Both the position numbers and the translations under genes were made by a program. From contig NZ_CP047951.1 in assembly GCF_014279755.1 (NCBI RefSeq), positions 1,178,001 through 1,242,000 of the forward strand: 64,000 bases of DNA, in the 5' to 3' direction. The notes under the pieces are model-generated. The model was not told the DNA's origin. It ran no database searches and saw only the letters and a program-made list of their open reading frames with translations. The DNA is from Synechococcus sp. PROS-U-1. GTDB lineage: Bacteria > Cyanobacteriota > Cyanobacteriia > PCC-6307 > Cyanobiaceae. Positions 18,689-28,001 of the stretch are shown here, piece after piece (within the stretch, counting starts at the first letter, position 1; each line of letters begins with the position of its first letter).

Positions 18689-19291
18689 AAACCTTGTTGG
18701 CGTTCTTTGAAGCTGAACGAAGCGTCTGGCTGTTGGCTTGTCAGGCCAGTCAGGCAGCTTCTAGTGCCTGCTGAGTTGGACCGTCGTCACACATTGGACG
18801 CCTCCGACTTCGACCCTTTCACCATCCCTCAGGTGGGTTCATTTCATCATCCGTATTTCGACTCAAGCGTGCCGACCAGGGAGCCACGTCGGATGGCCGT
18901 CTTCTTGATGACACATCCAGCGACGCCGCAAATCACTTGATACTCCGTCTCTTGCCCTTGCGGCAGGTCTGTATTGCCTGGTAATCCCAGGCTTTTGCCG
19001 ATCCTGCGTGCAGCTTTGAGCCACTGGTAGGTCATCTGTGCGACAGGCGAAGGACGGACAGGGAGTGACCTTGTGATCTGCCCGCTTCCACTCTGAGCCT
19101 TCTTCAAGTTCTAAACATCAGCTCATCGGCCCATTGCCATCGGGCGCCCTGAACAGATTGGATTTGCATTTGTGCTTGAGAAGCGCCGACGGCCCTTGCG
19201 TTCTCTGGGGTCCATCACCTCGATGCTGAAGGATCCTGCTCGTTCGCTTGTGGGAGGGACTGGAATTTTGATTCGAAACGGTGTTATCAAC

Positions 19292-19330
19292 GGAAAGGCA
19301 GTGGTGGGCCACTGCCTTTCTTCTCTTTCA
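19292..19330 (+). terminator. Strong terminator on the + strand, no clear gene before it
   Basis: AAAGGCAGTGG pairs perfectly with CCACTGCCTTT around a four-base loop, followed by CTTCTCTTTC. No protein gene on the + strand precedes it for over 3 kb, so a short RNA is suspected. Confidence 0.6.
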
Positions 19331-19459
19331 TCGATTGAATCTGTTGGCTAGGGGTGACACGGCTACTTCGTTAATGGTCTGTTGACTCTGAAGTCGATGG
19401 CTGAAGGGTTAGCCGTATTGCTGATCATCTCGAGCTTGGTAGGCAGCATCGAGCTGGGT

Positions 19460-19588
19460 TCATTGACTCAAATGTTGAATAACGGCGCCAAGGTTCATTC
19501 CACCCTTGGAATACCCAGCAATGGCTAACGCGATCACACCAGCATTGAGGGTGAGAAATGCTGCAACCAGCTTGACTTCATGATTCAT
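19460..19588 (-). CDS. 42-residue hydrophobic micro-protein
   Basis: Short frame from ATG 19588 to TGA 19460. A charged N-terminus MNHEVK is followed by one long hydrophobic segment (about residues 7-25, Leu/Ala/Val/Ile with LNAGVIALAIAGY) and a Gly/Lys-containing tail ending IQHLSQ. This is the shape of a single-pass thylakoid or plasma membrane micro-protein. No clear Shine-Dalgarno site precedes it. I recognise no known photosystem subunit. It lies in an otherwise gene-poor area, and the clean membrane profile is the main support. Confidence 0.5.
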   Translation of the reverse strand: MNHEVKLVAAFLTLNAGVIALAIAGYSKGGMNLGAVIQHLSQ

Positions 19589-20162
19589 GCGGCAATTATC
19601 GCCACTGCGTTTGCAGCAGCGTGGCCATGAATTCTTTGAAGATCATGAAACTGCTCCATGGTTGCACGGATGCGTGGTGCTCTGTTGACCTTCTCTCTCT
19701 GAATGATGGTGAAAATTGTGTGGCCTAATGGCTCCGCTTCAGATTAACGATTGTGCGTTCTATCAGTCCATCCGTTTGATTGTTCTCGTGATTCGAGGCC
19801 TAAAGCGTTCGCATCATGCTCTTTGCCGCGATTGCTGTGGTTCCACTGTTGCGTTATTCGCCAGTGATCCCTATTGATTGTGATGCTTTCGAGTGCGCTT
19901 GATTGACGTTGAATTCGATGCCAGCCTGTTGCCATGGCTCAATAGTGCTTTTCACATCAAAATACCCAGCAGGCCAATTCTGTTGATTTGCCCAAGTGTG
20001 ATTCCGAGTTGCACCACGGCTGCAATGGAACTCTGATCAGGATGACGATTTCTTGGAAAGGCTTTGCTCCCTTTAGAAATTTCCTTGTGTCATGAAGTGG
20101 TGGCCAGTTGTCTCTAGTTCCAGTGTCTTCATCGTTGGTTCTTGTCGTGATCAAAAGAACCT
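19589..20162. other. Stretch with no convincing gene
   Basis: Several short frames are open (for example 19628-19729 on the + strand and 19744-19935 on the - strand) but none has protein-like composition or a ribosome site. I see no repeats or RNA motifs here. Confidence 0.5.
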
Positions 20163-20164
20163 AC

Positions 20165-20191
20165 AAAAAAGCCCGGCTTCAATGCCGGGCT
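20165..20191 (-). terminator. Terminator of rpe
   Basis: On the - strand AGCCCGGC and GCCGGGCT pair around ATTGAA, followed by TTTTTTG, 28 bases after the rpe stop codon. Confidence 0.85.
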
Positions 20192-20219
20192 TCGTTCATT
20201 CGTGCAAACTGATTGAAAA

Positions 20220-20903
20220 TCAGGCAAGTACAGCTTCTTTGCTGCTGCTGTTCCTGATGCCTTTGATGGCTTCAGCGTAATCAGGTTGGTTGAACACCCC
20301 TGAGCCGGAAACAATTGCGTTGGCCCCTGCCTCGATCACTTTCCAGGCATTGGCACCCTTGATGCCACCATCCACTTCGATCCAGGGATCAAGACCTTTT
20401 TCGTCGCACATGCGGCGCAGGTCGCGAATTTTTTGTACCTGGCTTTCGATGAAGCTTTGGCCGCCGAAACCGGGGTTGACACTCATGATCAACACCAGAT
20501 CGCAAAGCTCAAGGCAGTACTCGAGGGTGTCGAGGGAAGTCGAGGGATTGAGCACCGCGCCTGCTTTTTTGCCCAGGTCTTTGATCTGAGCGAGGTTGCG
20601 ATGCAGGTGTGGGCAAGCCTCAACCTGCACCGAAATGATGTCTGCACCGGCCTTGGCGAAGTCGGGGACGTACTTCTCCGGTTCAACAATCATCAGGTGA
20701 ACGTCCAGGGGTTTCTGGGTCACCGGACGCAGCGCTTCAACAATCAGGGGCCCAATGGTGATGTTGGGAACAAAGCGCCCGTCCATCACATCCACATGGA
20801 TCCAATCCGCCCCTGCTTCGTCCACGGCTTTCACCTCTTCGCCGAGGCGTGCGAAGTCAGCCGAAAGGATCGACGGCGAGATCACCAGGGGCTTGGTGCT
20901 CAT
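20220..20903 (-). CDS. rpe: Ribulose-phosphate 3-epimerase
   Basis: Interconverts ribulose 5-phosphate and xylulose 5-phosphate in the Calvin cycle and pentose phosphate path. 227 residues, the usual length for this TIM barrel. Motifs: [33 protein letters not shown] (metal and active-site His/Asp), [20 protein letters not shown] and VSGSGVF. Start ATG 20903; the open frame runs far upstream, but that part is only antisense to glpX. A clean terminator follows. Divergent from glpX with about 150 bases between, both genes acting in carbon fixation. Confidence 0.96.
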   Translation of the reverse strand: MSTKPLVISPSILSADFARLGEEVKAVDEAGADWIHVDVMDGRFVPNITIGPLIVEALRPVTQKPLDVHLMIVEPEKYVPDFAKAGADIISVQVEACPHLHRNLAQIKDLGKKAGAVLNPSTSLDTLEYCLELCDLVLIMSVNPGFGGQSFIESQVQKIRDLRRMCDEKGLDPWIEVDGGIKGANAWKVIEAGANAIVSGSGVFNQPDYAEAIKGIRNSSSKEAVLA

Positions 20904-21053
20904 GGAAGTGGAGCGCGAAATGCCGAGTGATTTTAGGGACTCCTGCAACCACTGATACAGTGAGCCGCGCTCAGACGTCGAGATCCACTGCGGCGGCGGC
21001 AAACTGCCCGTCCAGGAGATCTCGCCAACCCGTCCCACCCCATCCGGAGTCCC

Positions 21054-22058
21054 GTGGATCAGACCCTCATTCAGGAAATTCTCGAGATCGTCGAGCAAGC
21101 CGCCATCGCTTCCGCCACGCTCTCCGGCAAAGGTCTGAAGGATGAAGCGGATGCATTGGCTGTTGATGCCATGCGCAAGCGCATGAATCAAATTCAAATG
21201 CAAGGTCGCATCGTCATCGGTGAGGGCGAACGCGACGAGGCTCCCATGCTCTACATCGGAGAAGAGGTCGGTACTGGCAATGGTCCTGGCGTGGATTTTG
21301 CTGTTGACCCTTGCGAAGGCACCAACCTTTGCGCCTTCAACCAGCGCGGCTCGATGGCTGTTCTTGCCGCTTCCGATCGCGGTGGTCTGTTCAACGCCCC
21401 CGACTTCTACATGAAGAAGCTGGCTGCTCCTCCGGCTGCCAAGGGCAAGGTGGACATCCGCAAATCGGCCACTGAAAACATCAAGATCCTCAGCGAGTGC
21501 CTGGGTCTCCCCGTCGACGAGCTGAACATCGTGGTAATGGATCGGGCCCGTCATAAGGATCTGATCGCTGAGATCCGTGCCACCGGTGCGCGCATCCAAC
21601 CCATCTCTGATGGTGATGTTCAAGCCGCCATCGCCTGCGGTTTCGCTGGCACCGGAACTCACTGCCTGATGGGCATTGGTGCTGCCCCTGAAGGTGTCAT
21701 CTCCGCCGCTGCCATGCGCGCTCTTGGTGGTCACTTCCAGGGTCAACTGGTGTACGACCCGGCTGTGGCTCAGACCTCCGAATGGGCTGACATGACCAAA
21801 GAGGGCAACCTGGCGCGTCTCTCTGAGATGGGCATCAGCGATCCCGACAAGGTCTACGAAGCAGAGGAGCTGGCCTGTGGCGAGCATGTTTGTTTCGCTG
21901 GAAGCGGCATCACTGATGGTCTGCTCTTCAATGGCGTTAAGTTCGAAAAGGACTGCACCCGCACTAGCAGCCTGGTGATTAGCAACTTGGACAACACCTG
22001 CCGCTTCACCAACACCGTGCACATCAAAGACGGCGCCCAGAGCATCGCTCTGAGCTGA
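21054..22058 (+). CDS. glpX: Fructose-1,6-/sedoheptulose-1,7-bisphosphatase class II
   Basis: Dual-function phosphatase that in cyanobacteria removes the C1 phosphate from both fructose 1,6- and sedoheptulose 1,7-bisphosphate in the Calvin cycle. 334 residues. Metal-site motifs include [26 protein letters not shown] and PISDGDV, typical of the GlpX class. Starts at GTG 21054. Followed 30 bases after its stop by hemA, so both could share a transcript. Confidence 0.95.
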   Translation: MDQTLIQEILEIVEQAAIASATLSGKGLKDEADALAVDAMRKRMNQIQMQGRIVIGEGERDEAPMLYIGEEVGTGNGPGVDFAVDPCEGTNLCAFNQRGSMAVLAASDRGGLFNAPDFYMKKLAAPPAAKGKVDIRKSATENIKILSECLGLPVDELNIVVMDRARHKDLIAEIRATGARIQPISDGDVQAAIACGFAGTGTHCLMGIGAAPEGVISAAAMRALGGHFQGQLVYDPAVAQTSEWADMTKEGNLARLSEMGISDPDKVYEAEELACGEHVCFAGSGITDGLLFNGVKFEKDCTRTSSLVISNLDNTCRFTNTVHIKDGAQSIALS

Positions 22059-22089
22059 TCGTCACTAACTGGTTGAGAGGAACGTCTTC

Positions 22090-23388
22090 ATGCATATCTC
22101 CGTCGTCGGCCTCAGTCATCGCACGGCACCGGTGGAGATCCGGGAACGGCTCAGCATTCCTGAGCAGACCATGGAGACGTCCCTTCAATCCCTCCGCGGC
22201 AATGAGCAGGTGCTCGAGGCATCGATCCTCAGCACCTGCAATCGCCTTGAGATTTACACCCTGGTTCGGAACCCCGACCTCGGCGTATCTGCTGTCAGCG
22301 ACTTTCTCAGCAGCCATTCCGGCCTTGAGACCGGTGAACTGACCCCTCACCTGTTCAGCTTTCACCACGAAGACGCTGTCGACCACCTGATGCGGGTGGC
22401 AGCAGGCCTCGACAGCCTCGTGTTGGGAGAAGGTCAGATCCTCTCCCAGGTCAAAAAAATGATGCGGCTCGGGCAGGAGCACAAATCCCTTGGCCCGATT
22501 CTGAATCGCCTGCTAACCCAGGCTGTCACCACTGGCAAACGGGTCCGCAGTGAGACCAACCTTGGAACGGGAGCCGTTTCCATCAGTTCAGCGGCCGTTG
22601 AGCTTGCCCAGCTCAAGCTGGGTCAATCCCGCGGTCTGGATCAACTGGTCACCCTGGAAAGTGAGCAGATCGCTGTGGTTGGTGCAGGGCGCATGAGCCG
22701 TCTGCTGCTGCAGCACTTGCAGGCCAAAGGTGCTTCAGGGGTGGTGCTGCTGAATCGCACCGTCGAGCGTGCCGAACAGCTTTCAGCAGATTTTCCTGAT
22801 CTTCCTGTTCAGTGCAGGCCCCTCTCCGATCTGGATCAGTACCTGAGCACTTGTTCCCTGGTGTTTACCAGTACCGCTGCGGATGACCCGATCATTGATG
22901 CGTCCCGGCTGGCTCCACTGAACCGTCGCAGCAAGCTTCGCCTGATTGATATTGGGGTGCCACGCAACATCGCTGCCGATGCGGCCGATGTTGATGGGGT
23001 TGAATCCCACGATGTGGATGATCTTCAGGAGGTCGTCGCCCGCAATCAGGAAGCTCGCCAAGCCATCGCGCGAGAGGCTGAGCAGTTGCTTCAGCAGGAA
23101 GCGCAGCAGTTCCTGGAATGGTGGGACAGCCTCGAGGCAGTGCCGACGATCAACCATCTGCGTTCGTCGATGGAATCGATCCGCTCGGAGGAACTGCAGA
23201 AGGCCCTTAGCAGGATGGGGCCTGATTTTTCAGCCCGAGAGCGCAAGGTGGTTGAGGCCTTGAGCAAGGGGATCATCAACAAGATCCTCCACACGCCAGT
23301 CACTCAGCTGCGGGCTCCGCAGACACGGCAGGATCGTCAGCAGGCGCTTCGGATCGTGGAACGACTGTTCGATTTGGGGGCCTCTTGA
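22090..23388 (+). CDS. hemA: Glutamyl-tRNA reductase
   Basis: First enzyme of the C5 path to 5-aminolevulinate: reduces glutamyl-tRNA to glutamate-1-semialdehyde with NADPH, the entry point for heme, chlorophyll and bilins. 432 residues. Catalytic cysteine in LSTCNRLEIYT near residue 50, GEGQILSQVKK, and the NADPH fold AVVGAGRMSRLLLQHL. Starts at ATG 22090 after GAGAGGAAC, a fair ribosome site. The position directly behind glpX joins pigment supply to carbon fixation genes in one direction. Confidence 0.96.
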   Translation: MHISVVGLSHRTAPVEIRERLSIPEQTMETSLQSLRGNEQVLEASILSTCNRLEIYTLVRNPDLGVSAVSDFLSSHSGLETGELTPHLFSFHHEDAVDHLMRVAAGLDSLVLGEGQILSQVKKMMRLGQEHKSLGPILNRLLTQAVTTGKRVRSETNLGTGAVSISSAAVELAQLKLGQSRGLDQLVTLESEQIAVVGAGRMSRLLLQHLQAKGASGVVLLNRTVERAEQLSADFPDLPVQCRPLSDLDQYLSTCSLVFTSTAADDPIIDASRLAPLNRRSKLRLIDIGVPRNIAADAADVDGVESHDVDDLQEVVARNQEARQAIAREAEQLLQQEAQQFLEWWDSLEAVPTINHLRSSMESIRSEELQKALSRMGPDFSARERKVVEALSKGIINKILHTPVTQLRAPQTRQDRQQALRIVERLFDLGAS

Positions 23389-23509
23389 GCTGCTGAGCCG
23401 TTCAGTCGCGAACTGAATCCCAGTAATCTCTACTGATTCTTCTCGAAGACGGTTCTGAAGCCAAAAACTCCGGTAAGTTCTTGCGGCAACGCCGATTTGG
23501 GATAACGGC

Positions 23510-24805
23510 ATGAAGCGGGTTTTGGCCATCATTCTGGGCGGAGGTGCTGGTACGCGCCTGTATCCGCTCACCAAAATGCGCGCTAAGCCGGCTGTCCCTT
23601 TGGCTGGCAAATACCGTCTGATTGATATCCCGATCAGCAACTGCATCAATTCCGACATCAACAAGATGTACGTGATGACGCAGTTCAATAGTGCGTCTCT
23701 CAATCGTCATCTGAGCCAGACCTACAACCTCAGTAATACCTTTGGTGGAGGTTTCGTTGAGGTGCTCGCGGCCCAGCAGACACCGGACAGCCCCTCTTGG
23801 TTTGGGGGCACCGCCGATGCTGTACGCAAATACCAATGGCTCTTTCAGGAGTGGGATGTTGATGAATATCTGATCCTCTCCGGTGACCAGCTCTACCGGA
23901 TGGATTACAGCCGCTTCATTGAGCATCACCGCCGCACAGGCGCGGACCTCACTGTTGCCGCTCTTCCTGTTGATGCCAAGCAGGCGGAAGCCTTTGGCCT
24001 GATGCGCACGGATGAAAACGGCACCATCAAGGAGTTCCGTGAGAAGCCAAAAGGGGATTCACTCGTCGAGATGGCTGTTGACACCTCACGCTTCGGTCTG
24101 AGTGCTGACTCCGCGAAGGAGAGGCCCTATCTGGCATCGATGGGCATTTACGTCTTCAGCCGTCAAACCCTGTTTGACTTGCTCGATAAGCATCCCGGCC
24201 ACAAGGATTTCGGCAAGGAAGTCATTCCTGAGGCTCTCGCGAGGGGCGACAATCTTCAGAGTTATGTGTTTGACGATTACTGGGAAGATATCGGCACCAT
24301 CGGTGCCTTCTATGAAGCGAATCTGGCGCTAACGCAACAACCGAAGCCTCCCTTCAGCTTTTACGACGAGAAGTTCCCCATCTACACCCGTCCCCGTTAT
24401 TTGCCCCCCAGCAAACTTGTGGACGCTCAAATCACAAATTCGATCGTCGGAGAGGGCTCCATTTTGAAGTCCTGCAGCATCCACCACTGTGTTCTTGGTG
24501 TGCGCAGTCGCATCGAAAGTGATGTCGTCCTTCAGGACACGCTGGTGATGGGCTCTGATTTCTTTGAATCGAGTGAAGAGCGTGCTGTGCTTCAAGAGCG
24601 CGGAGGTATCCCCCTTGGTGTGGGTAAGGGCACCACTGTGAAACGCGCCATCCTCGACAAGAACACCCGCATCGGTTCCGGTGTTTCCATCATTAATAAG
24701 GACAACGTCGAAGAAGCTGATCGTTCGGATCGGGGCTTCTACATCCGCAACGGCATTGTGGTTGTTCAGAAAAACGCCACCATTCCCGATGGCACAGTGA
24801 TCTGA
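23510..24805 (+). CDS. glgC: Glucose-1-phosphate adenylyltransferase
   Basis: Makes ADP-glucose from glucose 1-phosphate and ATP, the committed step of glycogen synthesis; cyanobacterial forms are activated by 3-phosphoglycerate. 431 residues, normal. The nucleotide motif [12 protein letters not shown], substrate segment [20 protein letters not shown] and the C-terminal left-handed beta-helix with a lysine-bearing tail are seen. Starts at ATG 23510, 121 bases after hemA, enough for its own promoter. A long hairpin follows the stop. Confidence 0.96.
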   Translation: MKRVLAIILGGGAGTRLYPLTKMRAKPAVPLAGKYRLIDIPISNCINSDINKMYVMTQFNSASLNRHLSQTYNLSNTFGGGFVEVLAAQQTPDSPSWFGGTADAVRKYQWLFQEWDVDEYLILSGDQLYRMDYSRFIEHHRRTGADLTVAALPVDAKQAEAFGLMRTDENGTIKEFREKPKGDSLVEMAVDTSRFGLSADSAKERPYLASMGIYVFSRQTLFDLLDKHPGHKDFGKEVIPEALARGDNLQSYVFDDYWEDIGTIGAFYEANLALTQQPKPPFSFYDEKFPIYTRPRYLPPSKLVDAQITNSIVGEGSILKSCSIHHCVLGVRSRIESDVVLQDTLVMGSDFFESSEERAVLQERGGIPLGVGKGTTVKRAILDKNTRIGSGVSIINKDNVEEADRSDRGFYIRNGIVVVQKNATIPDGTVI

Positions 24806-24823
24806 TCGTTGATTTGAACCCTT

Positions 24824-24868
24824 GTCAGGAAGGCCATCTGCCCCGAAATCTGATGGCCCATTCCTGAC
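24824..24868 (+). terminator. Long hairpin after glgC
   Basis: GTCAGGAAGGCCATC pairs with GATGGCCCATTCCTGAC (two-base bulge) around a 13-base loop. There is no U-run, so it may act as a 3'-protecting or factor-assisted structure. Confidence 0.5.
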
Positions 24869-24943
24869 ATAACTTGGGTGATTTGCGGTCGAAGCGGTCC
24901 GGCCTCAACACACTGAGCACAGTTGTCAGTGGTCCTCCAGACC

Positions 24944-26362
24944 ATGTCCAAGTCTCACTTCGGCCTCATCGGTCTCGGCGTGATGGGGGAAAACCTCGTC
25001 CTCAATGCGGAGCGCAATGGCTTCTCCAGCGTTGTCTACAACCGCACCTATGCGAAGACTGAAGACTTCCTCAATGGTCGCGGCAGGGAGAAGAACATCC
25101 AGGGCGCCACGGATCTTGAAGACTTCGTCGGCAAACTTGAACGCCCCCGCCGGATTTTGATGATGGTGAAGGCGGGCCCTGCAGTTGATGCTGTGGTGGA
25201 TCAGCTTTCTCCCTATCTGGAAGAAGGAGATCTGCTGATTGATGGTGGTAACTCTGATTATCACGACACCGAACGCCGGGTGAAGCAGCTCGAAAGTAAG
25301 AGTTTTGGCTTCATCGGCATGGGTGTCTCCGGTGGTGCAAAAGGCGCCTTGGAGGGGCCAAGCATGATGCCCGGGGGGACGAAAGCCTCCTATGAGGCCA
25401 TCGAGAGCCTCGTGAACAAGATGGCGGCACAGGTCGAGGATGGCCCCTGTGTCACCTATATCGGCCCCGGTGGATCAGGTCATCTGGTCAAGACGGTCCA
25501 CAACGGCATCGAGTACGGCATCGAGCAGATCCTTGCCGAGGGCTACGACCTGATGAAGCGGGTCAAGGGAATGACCGGTGTGCAGATGGCTGATGTTCTC
25601 GGTCAATGGAATGCCACTGAGGAGTTGTCGTCCTACCTGGTGGAGATCACGGAGGTGTGTCTGCGCACCAAGGATCCTGAAGATGGAACCGATCTGGTCG
25701 AGAAAATCACGGATCAGGCTGGCCAGAAGGGGACGGGCCTCTGGACTGTGGTGACTGCACTGCAGATGGGTGCCTCGGTTCCCACCATCTATGCATCGCT
25801 CAATGCGCGTGTGATGAGCTCCATGAGGCCCCAACGGATGGCGGCTGAATCCATCCTCAAGGGCCCAGCAATCAAGGACTTTGATCTGGGGACGCCTGAC
25901 GATGCCATGTCTCCGTTGATGGATGCCACGGTGCTGAGCTGCATCGCCAGTTATGCCCAGGGCATGGAACTGCTCCGCATTGCGTCCCAGGATCTCGACT
26001 ATGAGCTCCATATGCCTTCCATCGCTCAGATCTGGAAAGGCGGCTGCATCATTCGCGCGCGCCTGCTCAAGCGGATTCAGGATGCCTTTGACGCTGATCC
26101 CCAACTGCCCAACCTGATGGTGGATCCTTGGTTCGCCGAGCAGATCAACCGCCGTCTCCCCGGCCTGGCCAAGGTGGTTGCCGGTGCTGCCGAAGCTGGC
26201 ATTCCGGTTCCCTGCTTCAGCAGCACCCTCGACTACATCAACAGCTACCGCTCAGGTCGCCTTCCCCAGAACCTGGTTCAGGCGATGCGCGACTGTTTCG
26301 GGTCCCACACCTATCAACGGGTCGACAAGGAGGGAACGTTCCACACCGAATGGCTCAGCTGA
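24944..26362 (+). CDS. gnd: 6-phosphogluconate dehydrogenase (decarboxylating)
   Basis: Oxidises 6-phosphogluconate to ribulose 5-phosphate and CO2 with NADP in the oxidative pentose phosphate path. 472 residues from ATG 24944 (a GTG-started frame opens at 24923 but adds residues outside the Rossmann fold). Motifs: FGLIGLGVMGENL, GMGVSGGAKGALEGPSMMPG, KTVHNGIEYG and a full C-terminal helical domain. The next gene, pgl, starts 10 bases after the stop, so the two oxidative-path genes form an operon. Confidence 0.96.
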   Translation: MSKSHFGLIGLGVMGENLVLNAERNGFSSVVYNRTYAKTEDFLNGRGREKNIQGATDLEDFVGKLERPRRILMMVKAGPAVDAVVDQLSPYLEEGDLLIDGGNSDYHDTERRVKQLESKSFGFIGMGVSGGAKGALEGPSMMPGGTKASYEAIESLVNKMAAQVEDGPCVTYIGPGGSGHLVKTVHNGIEYGIEQILAEGYDLMKRVKGMTGVQMADVLGQWNATEELSSYLVEITEVCLRTKDPEDGTDLVEKITDQAGQKGTGLWTVVTALQMGASVPTIYASLNARVMSSMRPQRMAAESILKGPAIKDFDLGTPDDAMSPLMDATVLSCIASYAQGMELLRIASQDLDYELHMPSIAQIWKGGCIIRARLLKRIQDAFDADPQLPNLMVDPWFAEQINRRLPGLAKVVAGAAEAGIPVPCFSSTLDYINSYRSGRLPQNLVQAMRDCFGSHTYQRVDKEGTFHTEWLS

Positions 26363-26372
26363 GCGGTCAGCT

Positions 26373-27086
26373 ATGACGAACTACCGCGTCGAGCGGGCGA
26401 GGGATCCTCAGGACCTTGCCCGCCGGGCTGCCGAAACAATCGCTGCCCAGATCGATCTTGCTCTGGATCAACGGGATCGCTGCCAGATTGCACTCTCTGG
26501 TGGCAGTACCCCTGCCAGTGCCTATTCACTGCTTGGTCAGGAGAGGCTGCCCTGGGATCGGGTGGATGTGGTGCTCGGTGACGAGCGTTGGGTTGCTGCC
26601 GAAGATGAATCCAGTAATGCGGGCATGCTTCGGCGCACCCTGCTTGCCCCTGGGCCTGGATCTTCTGCTGCCTTTCACCCGGTGCCCACGGTGGAACTTG
26701 AGAGCCCGGAGGCCAGTGCGCTTGCCTTTGCTGAACAGGTTTCCCAGCTTTGCTCGGGGGTTCCTCCCGTGTTCGATGTGATGTTGCTTGGGCTTGGCGA
26801 CGATGGTCACACCGCATCCCTTTTTCCCGGTACGGAAGCTCCAGCGGTGGTGGATCGCTGGACAACCATTGGTCGAGGAAAGGGGTTGGATCGCATCACC
26901 TTGACGGCTCCTGTGCTCAGTGCCGCCCGACAAGTGATTTTTCTGGTGAGTGGGGCCGGCAAGCAGGAAGCCCTGCGGCGACTGCTGGATCCTTCAGAGT
27001 CCGCCGATCGCACTCCCGCACGGCTGGTTCAGCCTGCTAGTGATGTGCTGGTCCTTGCTGATCAGGATGCAGCCGCCGGCCTCTGA
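26373..27086 (+). CDS. pgl: 6-phosphogluconolactonase
   Basis: Hydrolyses 6-phosphogluconolactone, the step before gnd. 237 residues from ATG 26373; the longer open frame upstream is the shadow of gnd. Phosphosugar motif ALSGGSTPASAYSLL, VDVVLGDERWV and the catalytic GLGDDGHTASLFPG are present. It overlaps the start of the CIA30-like gene by 20 bases. Confidence 0.94.
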   Translation: MTNYRVERARDPQDLARRAAETIAAQIDLALDQRDRCQIALSGGSTPASAYSLLGQERLPWDRVDVVLGDERWVAAEDESSNAGMLRRTLLAPGPGSSAAFHPVPTVELESPEASALAFAEQVSQLCSGVPPVFDVMLLGLGDDGHTASLFPGTEAPAVVDRWTTIGRGKGLDRITLTAPVLSAARQVIFLVSGAGKQEALRRLLDPSESADRTPARLVQPASDVLVLADQDAAAGL

Positions 27087-27627
27087 ACAGATTCTTTTCC
27101 AGGGCAGCGATTTCGCTGACTGGGCCAGCTTGAATGACACCATCATGGGCGGCCGATCCCGCGCCGGATGTCATGTCTCCCCGGAGGGACTTTTGCTCGA
27201 GGGGGATTTGGTGGAAACCGGTGGCGGTTTTGTCAGCTGTCGATCGCCCCGCCTGCAGCCCCCGCTCGACCTGTCTCCTTTCTCCGCTTTGCAGCTGGAT
27301 GTTGAGGGAGAGGGCCGAACCCTGAAGATTGCCATCGGTTGCCGGGATGGGGCGATGGGGCTTACCGAGTTGATTCCTGGTGGTCTGCGCTGGGTCGTTG
27401 ATGCTGCAACTGATCCAAATGGGGTGACCCGCTTGGTCGTGCCCTTCACCGATCTCAGGCCCACGGTGCGTGCCAAGCCAGTTGGTTTGCCGCTGCGCTT
27501 CGATCCCAGTGGCATCACGCGCATTCAGGTACTGCATTCCAAGTTCGGCGGTGCGGGCGATCTCAATCCAGGCTTCCGCCCCGGCTCCATACGAATGCTG
27601 ATTCGATCCATCCGCGCCTTGCCCTAA
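27067..27627 (+). CDS. CIA30-family protein
   Basis: 186 residues with the CIA30 beta-sandwich (galactose-binding-like) domain: WASLNDTIMGGRSRA near the N-terminus, then FVSCRSPRL and the C-terminal PSGITRIQVLH. The family is named after a mitochondrial complex I assembly factor; cyanobacterial members are mostly uncharacterised and have been linked to photosynthetic complex assembly only by analogy. Start ATG 27067 lies inside pgl, which suggests coupling. Membership of the gnd-pgl operon is the only functional hint. Confidence 0.82.
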   Translation: MQPPASEQILFQGSDFADWASLNDTIMGGRSRAGCHVSPEGLLLEGDLVETGGGFVSCRSPRLQPPLDLSPFSALQLDVEGEGRTLKIAIGCRDGAMGLTELIPGGLRWVVDAATDPNGVTRLVVPFTDLRPTVRAKPVGLPLRFDPSGITRIQVLHSKFGGAGDLNPGFRPGSIRMLIRSIRALP

Positions 27628-27631
27628 ACCG

Positions 27632-28000
27632 ATGGACCTTCTGGTGTTGATCGCCAAGGCGGCCGATGTTTGTCTCAAGCCCTGGAGCCATGCGGTGGTC
27701 TTGATTGACCCCTCCGCTCCTGAGCAACTCGATGACCTTCATGTGCGGATTGAAAGCCGGGATGGCGATGGCCAGCGCCATCCCGATCACGATCTTGAGC
27801 TGGAGATTTATCGGAGTGGTGATGAAATCAATCTGATGCTCAGCTGGTGGGATCAACCCGAACGCCCAATGCTCTGGCACGGGCGACATCCGGTCTGGAT
27901 GGATGGCGCCTCGGGCCAACGTTGCTCGGCGCCGCAGGATGCCACTCCTTTGGAGGCGCTGGGTCGACGCTTAAGGGCTTTGGTGCAACCTGCCGTTTGA
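27632..28000 (+). CDS. Conserved hypothetical protein, 122 residues
   Basis: Starts at ATG 27632 four bases after the CIA30-like stop, so part of the same operon. Acidic, with a central run of Asp, His and Arg (DGDGQRHPDHDLELEIY) and several Trp residues (LSWWDQPERPMLWHGRHPVWMDG). No signal peptide or membrane segment. I do not recognise a domain. It is convergent with ilvD, with no gap for a terminator between them. Confidence 0.72.
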   Translation: MDLLVLIAKAADVCLKPWSHAVVLIDPSAPEQLDDLHVRIESRDGDGQRHPDHDLELEIYRSGDEINLMLSWWDQPERPMLWHGRHPVWMDGASGQRCSAPQDATPLEALGRRLRALVQPAV

Positions 28001-28001
28001 C

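Larger units (their letters stand above)
17893..19459. other. Gene-poor stretch with two orphan terminators
   Basis: Only short, unconvincing frames occur. A - strand frame 18847-19107 would need a TTG start and has no recognisable content. Structured elements are the terminators at 18653-18688 (- strand) and 19292-19330 (+ strand). This part may be decayed genes or may encode small RNAs. Confidence 0.5.

Noticed and set aside
18847-19107. 86-codon - strand frame upstream of the 18653 terminator
   Set aside because: Needs a TTG start, has no recognisable content; only the terminator's direction supports it.
20904-22022. N-terminal extension of the rpe frame (total 600 codons)
   Set aside because: It mirrors glpX on the opposite strand, and Rpe proteins start at the ATG 20903.
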